DNA of 64,000 bases, from positions 1 to 64,000 of the forward strand of contig JADKBO010000024.1 of the NCBI GenBank assembly GCA_016715105.1, read 5' to 3'. The stretch is from Saprospiraceae bacterium (GTDB taxonomy: Bacteria; Bacteroidota; Bacteroidia; Chitinophagales; Saprospiraceae). The notes beneath the pieces are model-generated. The model was not told the origin of the DNA, searched no databases, and saw only the letters and a program-made list of their open reading frames with translations. Within the stretch, counting starts at the first letter, position 1. Each line of letters starts with the position of its first letter. The position numbers and the translations under genes were made by a program. Below, in pieces: positions 17,932 to 27,356 of this stretch.

Positions 17932-18447
17932 ATGGCAGACAATTTGAAGAGGGTAAAACCTGCTGATGCAGAATTAAAAGAAAAGTTGGTAAATCTTGCT
18001 CGTGTTGCGAAAGTAACAAAGGGTGGTAGAACTTTTAGTTTTTCTGCTTTAGTTGTAGTGGGTGATGGCAATGGTGTAGTTGGGTATGGTCTTGGTAAAG
18101 CAAGAGATGTATCTGAGTCTATCGCAAAAGCTGTTGATGACGCTAAAAAGAATCTTGTGAAGGTTCCTATCAACAAGGGTACCATTCCACATGAGCAAAA
18201 AGGAAAATATGGTGCTGGTAAAGTACTCATTAAACCAGCTGCTGATGGTACTGGTGTTATTGCGGGTGGAGCCATGAGAGCTGTATTGGAGATCGCTGGT
18301 GTACACAATGTACTTGCGAAAAGTCAAGGTTCTTCAAATCCACACAACGTTGTAAAGGCTACTATTGACGCACTCTCTAAAATGAGAAATGCACATGAAG
18401 TTGCTAAAACTAGAGGAATTTCTCTTGAAAAAGTTTACGAAGGATAA
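17932..18447 (+). CDS. rpsE: 30S ribosomal protein S5
   Basis: A 171-residue S5 with the double-stranded RNA-binding domain (about residues 14-78, including [17 protein letters not shown]) and the C-terminal domain ([20 protein letters not shown]). It helps fidelity and mRNA unwinding. It is immediately followed by rpmD. Confidence 0.97.
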   Translation: MADNLKRVKPADAELKEKLVNLARVAKVTKGGRTFSFSALVVVGDGNGVVGYGLGKARDVSESIAKAVDDAKKNLVKVPINKGTIPHEQKGKYGAGKVLIKPAADGTGVIAGGAMRAVLEIAGVHNVLAKSQGSSNPHNVVKATIDALSKMRNAHEVAKTRGISLEKVYEG

Positions 18448-18456
18448 TTGTTTGAC

Positions 18457-18636
18457 ATGGAAAAGATAAAAATAACACAAGTAAAAAGCATTATTGATAG
18501 GCCTAGAAGACAAAAGGATACTATCAAAGCTTTAGGACTTAGAAAGATCAACCAAACGGTTGAAAAAGAAGCTACCCCTCAAATTTTGGGAATGGTAGCA
18601 AAAGTAGGACACTTAGTGTCTGTAGAAAATGCTTAA
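18457..18636 (+). CDS. rpmD: 50S ribosomal protein L30
   Basis: A 59-residue L30 starting at the ATG at 18457 (MEKIKITQVKSIIDRP). The open frame reaches back to a TTG directly after the rpsE stop, but those three codons are not conserved. The IKITQVKS and ALGLRKINQTVEK motifs are diagnostic. It lies nine bases after rpsE. Confidence 0.94.
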   Translation: MEKIKITQVKSIIDRPRRQKDTIKALGLRKINQTVEKEATPQILGMVAKVGHLVSVENA

Positions 18637-18657
18637 TTTTTTAAAGAAGTAATCATT

Positions 18658-19104
18658 ATGGAATTAAATTCACTAAGACCCGCATACGGTGCAACTAAAA
18701 GTACTAAAAGGATAGCTAGAGGCCAGGGTTCTGGTCATGGTGGTACTTCAACTAGAGGTCATAAAGGAGCAAAGTCAAGATCTGGTTATAAAAGCAAGAG
18801 AGGCCATGAAGGAGGTCAAATGCCACTTCAAATGCGTTTGCCTAAAGTAGGTTTCAAAAATGTAAATAGAAAGGTTTATGTAGCTGTGAATGTTGCAAGA
18901 TTGCAAGAATTGGCAGAAAAACATGGAGTATCTACATTCGACCACGCTCAACTTGTTGCACTTAATGTAGTAGGTAGCAATGATAAAGTTAAGATTCTTG
19001 GAAACGGTGATGTTACAAGTAAACTAACATTGAGCTTCGATAAAGTTTCTGCCAGTGCTGCAGAAAAGATTCAGGCTGCAGGTGGTAGTGTTGCATCAAA
19101 GTAA
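18658..19104 (+). CDS. rplO: 50S ribosomal protein L15
   Basis: A 148-residue L15 with the glycine/arginine-rich N-terminal tail (RIARGQGSGHGGTSTRGHKG) that threads into 23S rRNA and a globular C-terminal domain. Normal length. It directly precedes secY, as in most spc operons. Confidence 0.97.
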   Translation: MELNSLRPAYGATKSTKRIARGQGSGHGGTSTRGHKGAKSRSGYKSKRGHEGGQMPLQMRLPKVGFKNVNRKVYVAVNVARLQELAEKHGVSTFDHAQLVALNVVGSNDKVKILGNGDVTSKLTLSFDKVSASAAEKIQAAGGSVASK

Positions 19105-19118
19105 AATTCTGATTAGAA

Positions 19119-20492
19119 ATGAACAAATTCATAGAGACTTTTAAAAATATATGGAGTATAAAGGAGCTTAGAGATAAGATCCTTTTTACTGTTATAATCC
19201 TTGTGGTTTATAGATTCGGAACCCACGTATTATTGCCAGGAGTAAATGCTGATGCGTTGGCAACGGCTGCTGATAATAGAGGAGCTACGGATTTGTTAAA
19301 TTTGATAAATACTTTTTCAGGTGGAGCCTTCAATCAAGGTTCTATTTTTGCATTAGGTATTATGCCATACATCACGGCTTCGATCATCATCCAATTATTG
19401 GGTTTTGCTGTGCCATACTTCCAGAAGTTACAACAAAAGGAAGGAGAAAGTGGTCGTAAAAAACTCAATCAATACACAAGATTTCTTACAGTAGCTATTA
19501 CTTTGGTTCAGGGTAGTGCATATTTGGCTTTGTTAGCAAACCAAAATGCAATTGATCCAACAGTTAGTAAGCCAGTATTTTTCTTAGGTAATTCAATCAT
19601 ATTATCTGCAGGATCAATATTTGCGATGTGGTTGGGTGAGAAAATCACAGATAGAGGTATTGGAAATGGTATTTCACTATTGATCATGATCGGTATTATT
19701 GCAACTTTGCCAAGGTCATTTGTCGCAGAAGTACAAGGCCAAATCAAGTCAAGTAGTTTGATTTTGATATTGGAATTGATTTTATGGTTCTTTGTAATCC
19801 TTGCTGCGATTTTAGTTATTCAAGGTGTAAGAAGAATTCCTATTCAATTTGCAAATAGAATGGTAGGAAGATCAAGTGCTGATGTTCCAATGAGTGGTGC
19901 CAGAGATTATATTCCTTTGAAAGTAAATGCTTCAGGTGTTATGCCTATCATCTTTGCTCAGGCAATTATGTTTTTGCCTCTTACTTTAGCCCAATGGTCA
20001 ATGAATAGTTCTGGAGGTCAGGGTAGTGATTTCTTGATTAGCATGCAAAACTGGCAATCATTGCCTTATAATATTATATTCTTTTTATTGGTTGTAGTTT
20101 TCACGTATATCTACACAGCGTTGATTGTGAATCCTAAGCAGTACGCTGACCATTTAAAAAGACAAAATTCATTTATTCCTGGTATAAAGCCAGGTGATGA
20201 TACAGAAGAATATATAGATTCTTTGACTACAAGAGTAACATTGCCGGGTTCTATATTCCTAGGATTGTTAGCAATTTTACCAGCTATTGTTGCTGGATTT
20301 GGAGTAAGTCAGGGTTTTGCTATATTTTTTGGAGGTACTTCACTCCTAATATTAGTGGGTGTTGTGTTGGATACACTTCAGCAAATTGAAAGTTATTTAT
20401 TGATGAAAAAATATGACGGTCTTATTAAAGCTGGAAAGATCAAAGGCAGATCAGAAGGTGGTACAGGTATGCAAATAGGTGCTTCTATTTAG
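19119..20492 (+). CDS. secY: Protein translocase subunit SecY
   Basis: A 457-residue integral membrane protein with ten predicted helices, the channel of the Sec translocon. The first helix follows the amphipathic start (FIETFKNIWSIKELRDKI); the plug region has NTFSGGAFNQGSIFALGIMP and the cytoplasmic loop has RRIPIQFANRMVG and SFIPGIKPGDDTEEYID. In this phylum the channel also feeds type IX secretion substrates to the periplasm. It is fifteen bases upstream of map. Confidence 0.98.
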   Translation: MNKFIETFKNIWSIKELRDKILFTVIILVVYRFGTHVLLPGVNADALATAADNRGATDLLNLINTFSGGAFNQGSIFALGIMPYITASIIIQLLGFAVPYFQKLQQKEGESGRKKLNQYTRFLTVAITLVQGSAYLALLANQNAIDPTVSKPVFFLGNSIILSAGSIFAMWLGEKITDRGIGNGISLLIMIGIIATLPRSFVAEVQGQIKSSSLILILELILWFFVILAAILVIQGVRRIPIQFANRMVGRSSADVPMSGARDYIPLKVNASGVMPIIFAQAIMFLPLTLAQWSMNSSGGQGSDFLISMQNWQSLPYNIIFFLLVVVFTYIYTALIVNPKQYADHLKRQNSFIPGIKPGDDTEEYIDSLTTRVTLPGSIFLGLLAILPAIVAGFGVSQGFAIFFGGTSLLILVGVVLDTLQQIESYLLMKKYDGLIKAGKIKGRSEGGTGMQIGASI

Positions 20493-20507
20493 TAAAAACA
20501 GCACATA

Positions 20508-21317
20508 TTGGTATATTATAAGACAGAAGAGGAAATTGAGGTAATTAGAAGAAATTGCCTACTTGTTTGTGAAACATTAGCGCTGGTTGGATCTGAATTG
20601 AAAGCTGGAATTAATGCAAACAAGATTGACAGATTAGCAGAAGAGTTTATAAGAGATCATCAAGCTGTTCCAGCGTTTAAGGGATACAATGGATTTCCAT
20701 CAACTTTGTGTGTTTCTAAAAATGAAGTTGTTGTTCACGGTATTCCTAATGATGAGGAGTTTACAGAAAAGGATATTGTGAGTGTAGATTGTGGTGTTTT
20801 CAAAGATGGTTTCTTTGGAGATGCGGCTTACACTTTTATTTTACCGGATGCGTCTCAAGAGGCAATTCAAGTTTGTAAGGTAACAAAAGAGTGTCTCAAA
20901 CTAGCTTGTGAAGAAGCAACTGTAGGTAAAAGACTCGGAGATATTGGCAACGCTGTACAAATGCATGCAGAGCGTAGATATAAAATGGGAGTTGTAAGAG
21001 AACTGGTAGGTCACGGCATAGGTAGAAGTTTGCATGAAGCCCCAGAAGTTTGCAACTACGGTAAAAGAGGCAATGGTTTGGTGTTGAAAGAGGGATTGGT
21101 TATTGCAATTGAACCCATGATCAACTTCGGAAGTCAGAAAGTACAGCAGTTGAAAGACGGTTGGACAATCAGAACTAGAGACATGAAACCTTCTGCTCAT
21201 TATGAACATACGGTAACTATAAGAAAAGGCAAGGTAGATATCTTATCTGATCACGAAATAATTGAAAATCAGATAAAAAATAATAAAAATTTGAACAATA
21301 TTTCAATAAATTTTTAG
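20508..21317 (+). CDS. map: Methionine aminopeptidase, type I
   Basis: A 269-residue MetAP that removes the initiator methionine. Metal ligands are visible in [18 protein letters not shown] (two Asp), [15 protein letters not shown] (His) and AIEPMINFG and YEHTVTI (Glu). The start is a TTG at 20508 giving [15 protein letters not shown], which matches the family start; no ATG is available. The usual spc-operon adk gene is absent between secY and map. Confidence 0.94.
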   Translation: MVYYKTEEEIEVIRRNCLLVCETLALVGSELKAGINANKIDRLAEEFIRDHQAVPAFKGYNGFPSTLCVSKNEVVVHGIPNDEEFTEKDIVSVDCGVFKDGFFGDAAYTFILPDASQEAIQVCKVTKECLKLACEEATVGKRLGDIGNAVQMHAERRYKMGVVRELVGHGIGRSLHEAPEVCNYGKRGNGLVLKEGLVIAIEPMINFGSQKVQQLKDGWTIRTRDMKPSAHYEHTVTIRKGKVDILSDHEIIENQIKNNKNLNNISINF

Positions 21318-21340
21318 ATATTTGCACTCCAAAATTAAAA

Positions 21341-21559
21341 ATGAGTAAAAAGAACCTTATTAAACTAGACGGGACGATAGAAGAAGCGTTGTCAAATGCG
21401 ATGTTTAGAGTACGTTTAGAAAATGACCATTTAATAGTGGCGACCATATCTGGAAAGATGAGGTTAAATTATATAAGGATATTACCAGGTGATAAGGTGT
21501 CAGTAGAAATGTCGCCATATGACTTGTCGAGAGGAAGAATAACATATAGATATAAATAA
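21341..21559 (+). CDS. infA: Translation initiation factor IF-1
   Basis: A 72-residue IF-1 with the S1/OB fold ([42 protein letters not shown], given in part) and the C-terminal [12 protein letters not shown]. It is an essential factor that binds the 30S A site. It is placed between map and rpmJ, a conserved order in the phylum. Confidence 0.97.
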   Translation: MSKKNLIKLDGTIEEALSNAMFRVRLENDHLIVATISGKMRLNYIRILPGDKVSVEMSPYDLSRGRITYRYK

Positions 21560-21565
21560 ATAGTT

Positions 21566-21682
21566 ATGAAAGTAAGGGCATCAGTAAAGAAGAGATCAGC
21601 TGAATGTAAGATTGTGAGGAGGAAAGGAAGGATCTATATTATTAATAAGAAGAATCCTAAGTTTAAACAAAGACAAGGATAA
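21566..21682 (+). CDS. rpmJ: 50S ribosomal protein L36 (zinc-free type)
   Basis: A 38-residue gene between infA and rpsM, short enough to be missed by ORF finders. It starts [11 protein letters not shown] and ends [11 protein letters not shown], the bL36 frame. Of the four zinc ligands of the classical form (CxxC, Cys, His) only one Cys is kept; the others are Ser, Asn and Phe. This is the C-minus form common in Bacteroidota. It starts six bases after infA and ends 13 bases before rpsM. Confidence 0.95.
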   Translation: MKVRASVKKRSAECKIVRRKGRIYIINKKNPKFKQRQG

Positions 21683-21695
21683 AAAACAGTTTACC

Positions 21696-22073
21696 ATGGC
21701 AAGGATCGCGGGTGTAGATTTACCAAGAAACAAGAGAGGCGTTATAGGTCTTACTTATATTTATGGTGTGGGAAGTTCAACTGCTAAGCAAATTTTAGAG
21801 GCTGCAGGTGTGGATGAAAACACTAAAATTGAGAATTGGACAGATGACAATGTAAAATTTATCTCTAAATATATTCAAGACAGCTTCAAAGTTGAAGGTG
21901 AATTGAGAAGTGAGGTACAATTAAGTATAAAGCGTCTTATGGATATCGTTTGTTACAGAGGACTTAGACACAGAAAGGGTTTACCTGTAAGAGGTCAAAG
22001 TACAAAAACAAACGCTCGTACCAGAAAAGGTAAGAAGAAGACTGTAGCTAATAAGAAGAAAGCAACTAAATAA
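21696..22073 (+). CDS. rpsM: 30S ribosomal protein S13
   Basis: A 125-residue S13 ([24 protein letters not shown], given in part; [22 protein letters not shown]). The C-terminus has a lysine-rich tail ([13 protein letters not shown]). It forms subunit bridges and touches P-site tRNA. It begins the alpha section of the operon. Confidence 0.97.
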   Translation: MARIAGVDLPRNKRGVIGLTYIYGVGSSTAKQILEAAGVDENTKIENWTDDNVKFISKYIQDSFKVEGELRSEVQLSIKRLMDIVCYRGLRHRKGLPVRGQSTKTNARTRKGKKKTVANKKKATK

Positions 22074-22079
22074 TAGGTA

Positions 22080-22466
22080 ATGGCTAAAGGAAGAAAAGTA
22101 AAAAAGCGTAATGTAGCGATATCAAACGATGGTATTGCATATATACAAGCGACTTTCAACAATATCATTATATCTATCTGTAACAACCAAGGTCACGTAA
22201 TTTCTTGGGGTTCTGCGGGTAGAGCTGGTTTCAAAGGATCTAAGAAAAATACACCATATGCAGCTCAAATAGCTGCTTCATCTGCTGCTCAAGTTGCATA
22301 TGATGCAGGTATGAAATCTTTGGAAGTATTGGTTAAAGGTCCTGGTGCTGGTAGAGAAGCAGCAATCAGAGCAATTGATGGCGTAGGTATTAAAGTATCA
22401 AGAATCAAAGATGTTACTCCAATACCACACAACGGTTGTAGACCTCCAAAGAAAAGAAGAGTTTAA
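22080..22466 (+). CDS. rpsK: 30S ribosomal protein S11
   Basis: A 128-residue S11 with [20 protein letters not shown] and the C-terminal [15 protein letters not shown]. The asparagine of the HNG motif, which is often isoaspartyl in bacteria, is present; a pcm gene lies at 32.9-33.6 kb. It starts six bases after rpsM. Confidence 0.97.
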   Translation: MAKGRKVKKRNVAISNDGIAYIQATFNNIIISICNNQGHVISWGSAGRAGFKGSKKNTPYAAQIAASSAAQVAYDAGMKSLEVLVKGPGAGREAAIRAIDGVGIKVSRIKDVTPIPHNGCRPPKKRRV

Positions 22467-22487
22467 TACTAAAATATATTTCGAGAA

Positions 22488-23096
22488 ATGGCAAGATATA
22501 CAGGGCCTAAAACCAAAAAAGCAAGAGCTTTTGGTGAAGCAATTCACGGATATGATAAGGCGTTCGAAAAAAGAAAGTACCCTCCAGGACAACATGGTTC
22601 TACCAAAAGGAGAAAGCAGATGTCTGACTATGCGGTACAACTTATGGAGAAGCAAAAAGCTAAATATACATATGGTCTTTTAGAAAGACAATTTAGAAAT
22701 TTGTTTGAAAAAGCATCTAGAAAAAGTGGTGTAACTGGTGAAATCCTTTTACAATTATTGGAATCTAGATTGGACAATACTGTTTATAGAATGGGATTGG
22801 CTACAACTAGAAGAGGTGCAAGACAATTAGTTGCTCACAAACATGTTTTAGTAAATGGAACATTGACAAATGTGCCTTCATATTTATTGAAACCAGGTGA
22901 TCAAATTTCTGTAAGAGGAAAGTCTAAAGAACATGATTTTATAGTTGCAGCTAGCAAAAGAAAATCAGATGTTAAATTCCCTTGGGTTGAATTCAATACC
23001 GAAAGAATGGAAGGTGTATTCATCGATTATCCAGAAAGAGATAGAATTCCAGAGAAAATCAACGAGCAATTAATCGTTGAATTGTACTCTAAATAA
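22488..23096 (+). CDS. rpsD: 30S ribosomal protein S4
   Basis: A 202-residue S4, the primary 16S binder, with [17 protein letters not shown] at the start and the S4 RNA-binding domain at about residues 92-150 ([20 protein letters not shown]). It lacks the N-terminal zinc cysteines of some S4 proteins. A strong hairpin-plus-T-run follows it, before rpoA. Confidence 0.97.
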   Translation: MARYTGPKTKKARAFGEAIHGYDKAFEKRKYPPGQHGSTKRRKQMSDYAVQLMEKQKAKYTYGLLERQFRNLFEKASRKSGVTGEILLQLLESRLDNTVYRMGLATTRRGARQLVAHKHVLVNGTLTNVPSYLLKPGDQISVRGKSKEHDFIVAASKRKSDVKFPWVEFNTERMEGVFIDYPERDRIPEKINEQLIVELYSK

Positions 23097-23101
23097 TATA
23101 T

Positions 23102-23132
23102 ACTGCTTTACACTTGGTGTAGAGCAGTTTTT
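23102..23132 (+). terminator. Intrinsic terminator/attenuator between rpsD and rpoA
   Basis: ACTGCTTTACAC (23102-23113) pairs with GTGTAGAGCAGT (23117-23128) around a three-base loop, all 12 pairs formed with one G-U, and is followed by TTTTT. It has the form of a rho-independent terminator but sits inside the super-operon, so it probably allows partial read-through to rpoA. Confidence 0.75.
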
Positions 23133-23163
23133 CATTTAATGAATATTAAATAAAAATTGTAGA

Positions 23164-24162
23164 ATGGCGCTACTCAACTTCATAAAGCCCGATAAAATTA
23201 GGTTACAAAAGGCAGATGATTTCGAAGGATTATTCGAATTCAAACCACTTGAACCAGGATTTGGGCAGACTATTGGAAACTCGTTAAGAAGAATTTTATT
23301 ATCATCACTAGAAGGATATGCTATTTCAGCTGTTCGTATTGGTGGTGTTGATCATGAGTTTGCTACAATCAAAGGTGTTGTAGAAGATGTTGTCGATATA
23401 ATTTTGAATCTTAAACAAGTAAGATTAAAGCCTTTGTTGACTGATCACGAAGGTGGAGAAGATAAAATTTATCTAACTATTTCAGGAAAATCTGAATTCG
23501 TTGCTGGAGATATTGAAACATACAACAATATGTTTAAGGTAATGAATCCTGATTTACACATTTGTTCTTTAGATGCATCTGTAGGTTTGGAACTTGAATT
23601 GACCGTTACTAAAGGTAGAGGTTATGTTCCAGCTGATGAAAATCTACCTAAGGATGCACCAATTGGCGTTATTCCAATTGACGCAATCTATACACCAATT
23701 AAGAAAGTTGCTTATAAAGTAGAAAGTACAAGGGTAGAACAGAGAACTGACTACGAAAAACTTTCTATCGACATCAAAACTGACGGAACAATTCATCCAG
23801 AAGAGGCGATCAAAGAAGCTTCAAGAATCTTGATTCAACACTTGATGTTGATTACAGATGAAAACATCACATTCAACGATTCAACAAGCAGAGAAGAAAA
23901 TGTAGTAGATGAGCACATCTTACACATGAGAAAATTGCTTAAAACTTCTCTTGAAGATCTTGATTTATCAGTAAGAGCATACAACTGTTTGAAAGCTGCC
24001 AAAATCAACACTTTGGGTGAATTGGTAAAATTCGATACTCATGAGCTGTTGAAATTCAGAAACTTTGGTAAAAAATCTCTTGTAGAAATAGAAGAACTAT
24101 TGGTCAATAAAGGATTGACTTTTGGAATGGATCTTTCTAAGTACAAGCTTGACGAAGAATAA
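23164..24162 (+). CDS. rpoA: RNA polymerase subunit alpha
   Basis: A 332-residue alpha subunit. The N-terminal assembly domain spans about 1-235 ([22 protein letters not shown], given in part), and the C-terminal domain that binds DNA and activators spans about 255-325 ([22 protein letters not shown] and [15 protein letters not shown]). It is flanked by a terminator-like hairpin upstream and a structured 117-base spacer downstream. Confidence 0.98.
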   Translation: MALLNFIKPDKIRLQKADDFEGLFEFKPLEPGFGQTIGNSLRRILLSSLEGYAISAVRIGGVDHEFATIKGVVEDVVDIILNLKQVRLKPLLTDHEGGEDKIYLTISGKSEFVAGDIETYNNMFKVMNPDLHICSLDASVGLELELTVTKGRGYVPADENLPKDAPIGVIPIDAIYTPIKKVAYKVESTRVEQRTDYEKLSIDIKTDGTIHPEEAIKEASRILIQHLMLITDENITFNDSTSREENVVDEHILHMRKLLKTSLEDLDLSVRAYNCLKAAKINTLGELVKFDTHELLKFRNFGKKSLVEIEELLVNKGLTFGMDLSKYKLDEE

Positions 24163-24175
24163 AAAACAAATCACT

Positions 24176-24249
24176 CGACCTCGATAGGATTTATCATTAA
24201 TCGTTTTAACCGGTCGGAAAATATAGGGCTGAGGTCGTAGTCCTTTTCC
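24176..24249 (+). promoter_or_regulatory. Possible pseudoknot-forming spacer between rpoA and rplQ
   Basis: A hairpin GGAAAA-TATA-GGGCT (24216-24230) / AGTCC-TTTTCC (24239-24249) encloses the loop GAGGTCGT (24231-24238). The loop is exactly complementary over seven bases to CGACCTC at 24176-24182, upstream of the hairpin, so a pseudoknot or an alternative pairing is possible. No r-protein leader of this form is known to me for L17. Confidence 0.4.
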
Positions 24250-24279
24250 GCTTGCGTGAAACATATTTTTTAAAGTCAA

Positions 24280-24792
24280 ATGAGACACGGAAAAAAGTTT
24301 AACCACTTAGGTAGACAAACAGGTCACAGAGCAGCATTGCTTAGAAACCTTTCAATTGCGTTGATTACGCACAAAAGAATCAATACAACATTGGCTAAAG
24401 CAAAAGCACTAAGATTGTTTTTGGAGCCAATTTTGACAAAATCTAAAGACAATGCTCAGCACAGTCGTAGGATAGTTTTCTCTATGTTGATGAACAAGGA
24501 AGCGGTTACTGAATTGTTTGATACAATTGGTCCAAAGATTGCTGACAGACCAGGAGGATATCTAAGAATCATCAAAACTGGAACTAGATTTGGTGATGCT
24601 GCAGAAACAGCCATGATTGAACTAGTTGATTATAACGAAGTTTACGCTCCAAAAGGTGGTGTTACTGAAACAGCATCTAAGAGTAGAAGAAGAAAAAGAG
24701 GTAAAGGTGGTGCGGCAGCAGGAGCTGTAGCAGCAGCTGCCACAGCAGGAACAGTTGTTGCAACAGAGTCAGCAGCTGAGGAAGAAGAATAA
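24280..24792 (+). CDS. rplQ: 50S ribosomal protein L17
   Basis: A 170-residue L17. The conserved domain is at about 1-116 ([37 protein letters not shown], given in part). The remaining ~50 residues are a low-complexity tail, first basic ([11 protein letters not shown]) then alanine-rich and acidic (ending AAEEEE), as in many Bacteroidota L17 proteins. Last gene of the super-operon, followed by a terminator. Confidence 0.97.
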   Translation: MRHGKKFNHLGRQTGHRAALLRNLSIALITHKRINTTLAKAKALRLFLEPILTKSKDNAQHSRRIVFSMLMNKEAVTELFDTIGPKIADRPGGYLRIIKTGTRFGDAAETAMIELVDYNEVYAPKGGVTETASKSRRRKRGKGGAAAGAVAAAATAGTVVATESAAEEEE

Positions 24793-24820
24793 CTGAAGTA
24801 TAAGTAGAGTATAATAATGG

Positions 24821-24858
24821 AGCCTTGATATCTTGTAAAAAGAAATCAAGGCTTTTTT
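24821..24858 (+). terminator. Terminator of the ribosomal super-operon
   Basis: AGCCTTGAT (24821-24829) pairs with ATCAAGGCT (24845-24853), followed by a T-run to 24858. It is the expected rho-independent terminator after rplQ. Confidence 0.85.
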
Positions 24859-24865
24859 AATTTTT

Positions 24866-24885
24866 GGAATTCGGAATTCGGAATT
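24866..24885 (+). repeat. Short tandem repeat GGAATTC x 2.9
   Basis: Two full copies and one near-full copy of the 7-base unit GGAATTC end directly at the ATG of the next gene. The unit length equals that of the arrays at 5.5-6.3 kb and 47.7 kb, though the sequence differs. Confidence 0.6.
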
Positions 24886-25395
24886 ATGAATATCATCAGC
24901 GAAACGGAAAGACTGCTCATACGAGAAGCCAATTTGGAAGATGCCTCATTTATGGTCGATTTATTGAATAGCGAAGGTTGGCTTAAGTATATTGGGGAAA
25001 GGAATGTAAAATCGGTACCTGATGCAGAAAAGTATATTCAAGAAAGGTACATGGAGAGCTATAAACTCATTGGTTTCGGATTTTGGATATTGATTGAAAA
25101 AGTCTCTCAAAACCCAATAGGTCTGTGCGGTATTGTAAAAAGGCCATTTTTGGAGGATGTAGATTTGGGATATGCCTTGCTTGCTGATTATTTTGGTAAA
25201 GGATACGCCTATGAAGCCTGTAAAGAAGTTTTGATATTAGCCAAAACAAAATTTAATTTGACCACACTCATTGCCGTTTTACAAGCTGATAACAAAGCTT
25301 CAGTCAACTTATTGAAAAAGCTAGAATTTCAATATGAAAAAGACAGCCTGTTTGATGATGGAAGTTTACTCGCCCAATATAGAATAAATCTATGA
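24886..25395 (+). CDS. GNAT acetyltransferase, RimJ/RimL type
   Basis: A 169-residue protein starting NIISETERLLIREANLEDA after the Met, typical of the RimJ/RimL/Acetyltransf_3 group. The acetyl-CoA site is DLGYALLADYFGKGYAYEAC (about residues 92-111), followed by NKASVNLLKKLEF. The family acetylates N-termini of ribosomal proteins or small molecules; the target is unknown. It converges with mnmG with a one-base gap. Confidence 0.85.
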   Translation: MNIISETERLLIREANLEDASFMVDLLNSEGWLKYIGERNVKSVPDAEKYIQERYMESYKLIGFGFWILIEKVSQNPIGLCGIVKRPFLEDVDLGYALLADYFGKGYAYEACKEVLILAKTKFNLTTLIAVLQADNKASVNLLKKLEFQYEKDSLFDDGSLLAQYRINL

Positions 25396-25396
25396 T

Positions 25397-27262
25397 TTAT
25401 CGACCGACATGCACGAGTAACACTGAGATATCTGAAGGAGTAATTCCAGAGATTCTGCTAGCCTGGCCGATAGTCTGTGGCTTCATTTTAGACAATTTTT
25501 CTTTTGCCTCAGCTGAAAGCGAAACTAAACCATGGTAATTGATACCTTCTTTGAGTTTTACTGACTCAAGTCTTTCTATTTTATCAACCATTTCTTGCTC
25601 CTTCTCAATGTATCCTGCATATTTCATAGCGATTTCTGCGGAAACAAGACTTTCTTCTGAGTGTTGACTCAACTCATTATCGAAAATTGGCAAAGCAGCT
25701 CTCATCGCAGCAATACCTACATCTGGTCTTGAGAGCACCGTTATTGCTTTCATTTTTTGCCGCAATGGTGCAGATTGGATAGATTCCAAGAAAGGATTAA
25801 TCAAGTCAGGCTCCACACTTGTTTGTTCAAAGTATTTGATCACTTTAGCAATACTTTCTTCTTTAATTTTGACGGCTTCCATCCTTTGTTCCAAAAACTG
25901 CATGCCAATAGCATTTACAAGTGGAGTAAGTCTGATATCTGAATTGTCTTGCCTGAGCAGAATCCTGTATTCTGCACGAGATGTAAACATTCTATAAGGC
26001 TCTTTGGTACCTTTATTCACTAAGTCATCAATCAGAACACCAATATAGGCTTCAGATCTCTTGAGTATGAATGGAGGTAAATCATGGATAGATAAGTGTG
26101 CATTAAGACCTGCCATCAAACCTTGACTTCCGGCTTCTTCATAACCAGTTGTACCATTTATTTGGCCAGCAAAGAATAAGTGTTTTACAAGATGCGTCTC
26201 TAAGTTGAGTTTCAATTGAGTAGGTGGGAAATAATCATACTCGATGGCATACCCAGGTCTGAACATTTTCATGTCTTCAAAACCAGGAACCAACCTCAAA
26301 GCCTTGTATTGTACATCCTCTGGCAGTGATGAAGAAAAACCATTCACATAAATCTCACAAGTATTCCATCCTTCCGGTTCTACAAACAGTTGATGTCCAT
26401 CTTTATCTGAGAATCGATCAATCTTGTCTTCTATACTTGGACAATAGCGAGGCCCTAAACCTCTTATTCTACCATTGAACATTGGAGATTGGTCAAAACC
26501 TGTGCGCAACATATCGTGCACAGCTTGATGAGTATGAGTGATATAACAAGACAATTGTTTGGTAACTTTGGGCGTATCGGTATAAGAAAACTTACCTGGA
26601 ATTTCATCACCTTTCTGCTCTTCCATTCGATCGTAATTCAAAGAACGTCCATCGATTCTAGGTGGAGTTCCAGTCTTCATTCGACCAGCTTCAAAACCCA
26701 ACTCTACAAGTTGCTCTGTAATACCCGTGGCGGCCTTTTCTCCAGCTCTACCTCCCCCAAGTTGTTTTTCACCGATGTGGATGATACCATTGAGGAAAGT
26801 GCCGTTAGTCAAGACCACTGCCTTTGATTTAATTTCCAAACCAAGTCCTGTGATGACGCCTTTGCATACTCCATCTTTGACTATCAAACCTTTGATCATT
26901 TCCTGCCAAAAGTCTATATTTTCATGAGCTTCCAACATTTCCCTCCACTTAGAAGCAAAAAGCATGCGGTCACTTTGTGCACGAGGACTCCACATTGCAG
27001 GTCCTTTGCTCAGGTTGAGCATCCTGAATTGAACCAAAGAGTGATCAGTGACAATACCACTGTATCCACCCAATGCATCAATCTCCCGGACAATTTGTCC
27101 CTTGGCTACACCGCCCATTGCAGGATTGCAAGACATCTGTGCGATGGTCTGCATATTCATGGTTGCTAAAAGCACTTTAGAGCCCATATTTGCCGCTGCT
27201 ACTGCTGCTTCACAACCGGCGTGGCCAGCTCCGACCACTATTACATCATATTCTGGAAACAT
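25397..27262 (-). CDS. mnmG: tRNA uridine 5-carboxymethylaminomethyl modification enzyme MnmG
   Basis: A 621-residue flavoprotein (GidA). With MnmE it installs the cmnm5 group on wobble uridine 34 of certain tRNAs. It has the FAD dinucleotide-binding motif VIVVGAGHAGCEAA (residues about 8-21), the AQMSCNPAMGGVAKG motif, MKTGTPPRIDG and the C-terminal helical domain ending with QASRISGITPSDISVLLVH. Length is normal. A TAATTTTG box lies only 7 bases before the ATG, so transcripts may be almost leaderless. mnmE is not in the window. Confidence 0.97.
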   Translation of the reverse strand: MFPEYDVIVVGAGHAGCEAAVAAANMGSKVLLATMNMQTIAQMSCNPAMGGVAKGQIVREIDALGGYSGIVTDHSLVQFRMLNLSKGPAMWSPRAQSDRMLFASKWREMLEAHENIDFWQEMIKGLIVKDGVCKGVITGLGLEIKSKAVVLTNGTFLNGIIHIGEKQLGGGRAGEKAATGITEQLVELGFEAGRMKTGTPPRIDGRSLNYDRMEEQKGDEIPGKFSYTDTPKVTKQLSCYITHTHQAVHDMLRTGFDQSPMFNGRIRGLGPRYCPSIEDKIDRFSDKDGHQLFVEPEGWNTCEIYVNGFSSSLPEDVQYKALRLVPGFEDMKMFRPGYAIEYDYFPPTQLKLNLETHLVKHLFFAGQINGTTGYEEAGSQGLMAGLNAHLSIHDLPPFILKRSEAYIGVLIDDLVNKGTKEPYRMFTSRAEYRILLRQDNSDIRLTPLVNAIGMQFLEQRMEAVKIKEESIAKVIKYFEQTSVEPDLINPFLESIQSAPLRQKMKAITVLSRPDVGIAAMRAALPIFDNELSQHSEESLVSAEIAMKYAGYIEKEQEMVDKIERLESVKLKEGINYHGLVSLSAEAKEKLSKMKPQTIGQASRISGITPSDISVLLVHVGR

Positions 27263-27269
27263 CGTGGCG

Positions 27270-27277
27270 CAAAATTA
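27270..27277 (-). promoter_or_regulatory. Possible -7 box (TAATTTTG) for mnmG
   Basis: On the minus strand TAATTTTG at 27277-27270 matches TAnnTTTG. The mnmG ATG is at 27262, so the predicted transcript would have almost no leader. No -33 element at standard spacing is seen. Confidence 0.3.
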
Positions 27278-27356
27278 CGCAATATTTATTTGCAAGGTGC
27301 CTAAGAAAGGCTTAATGTTTATTTACTTCTTACTTAAGGTAAATTATACTTTTCTC

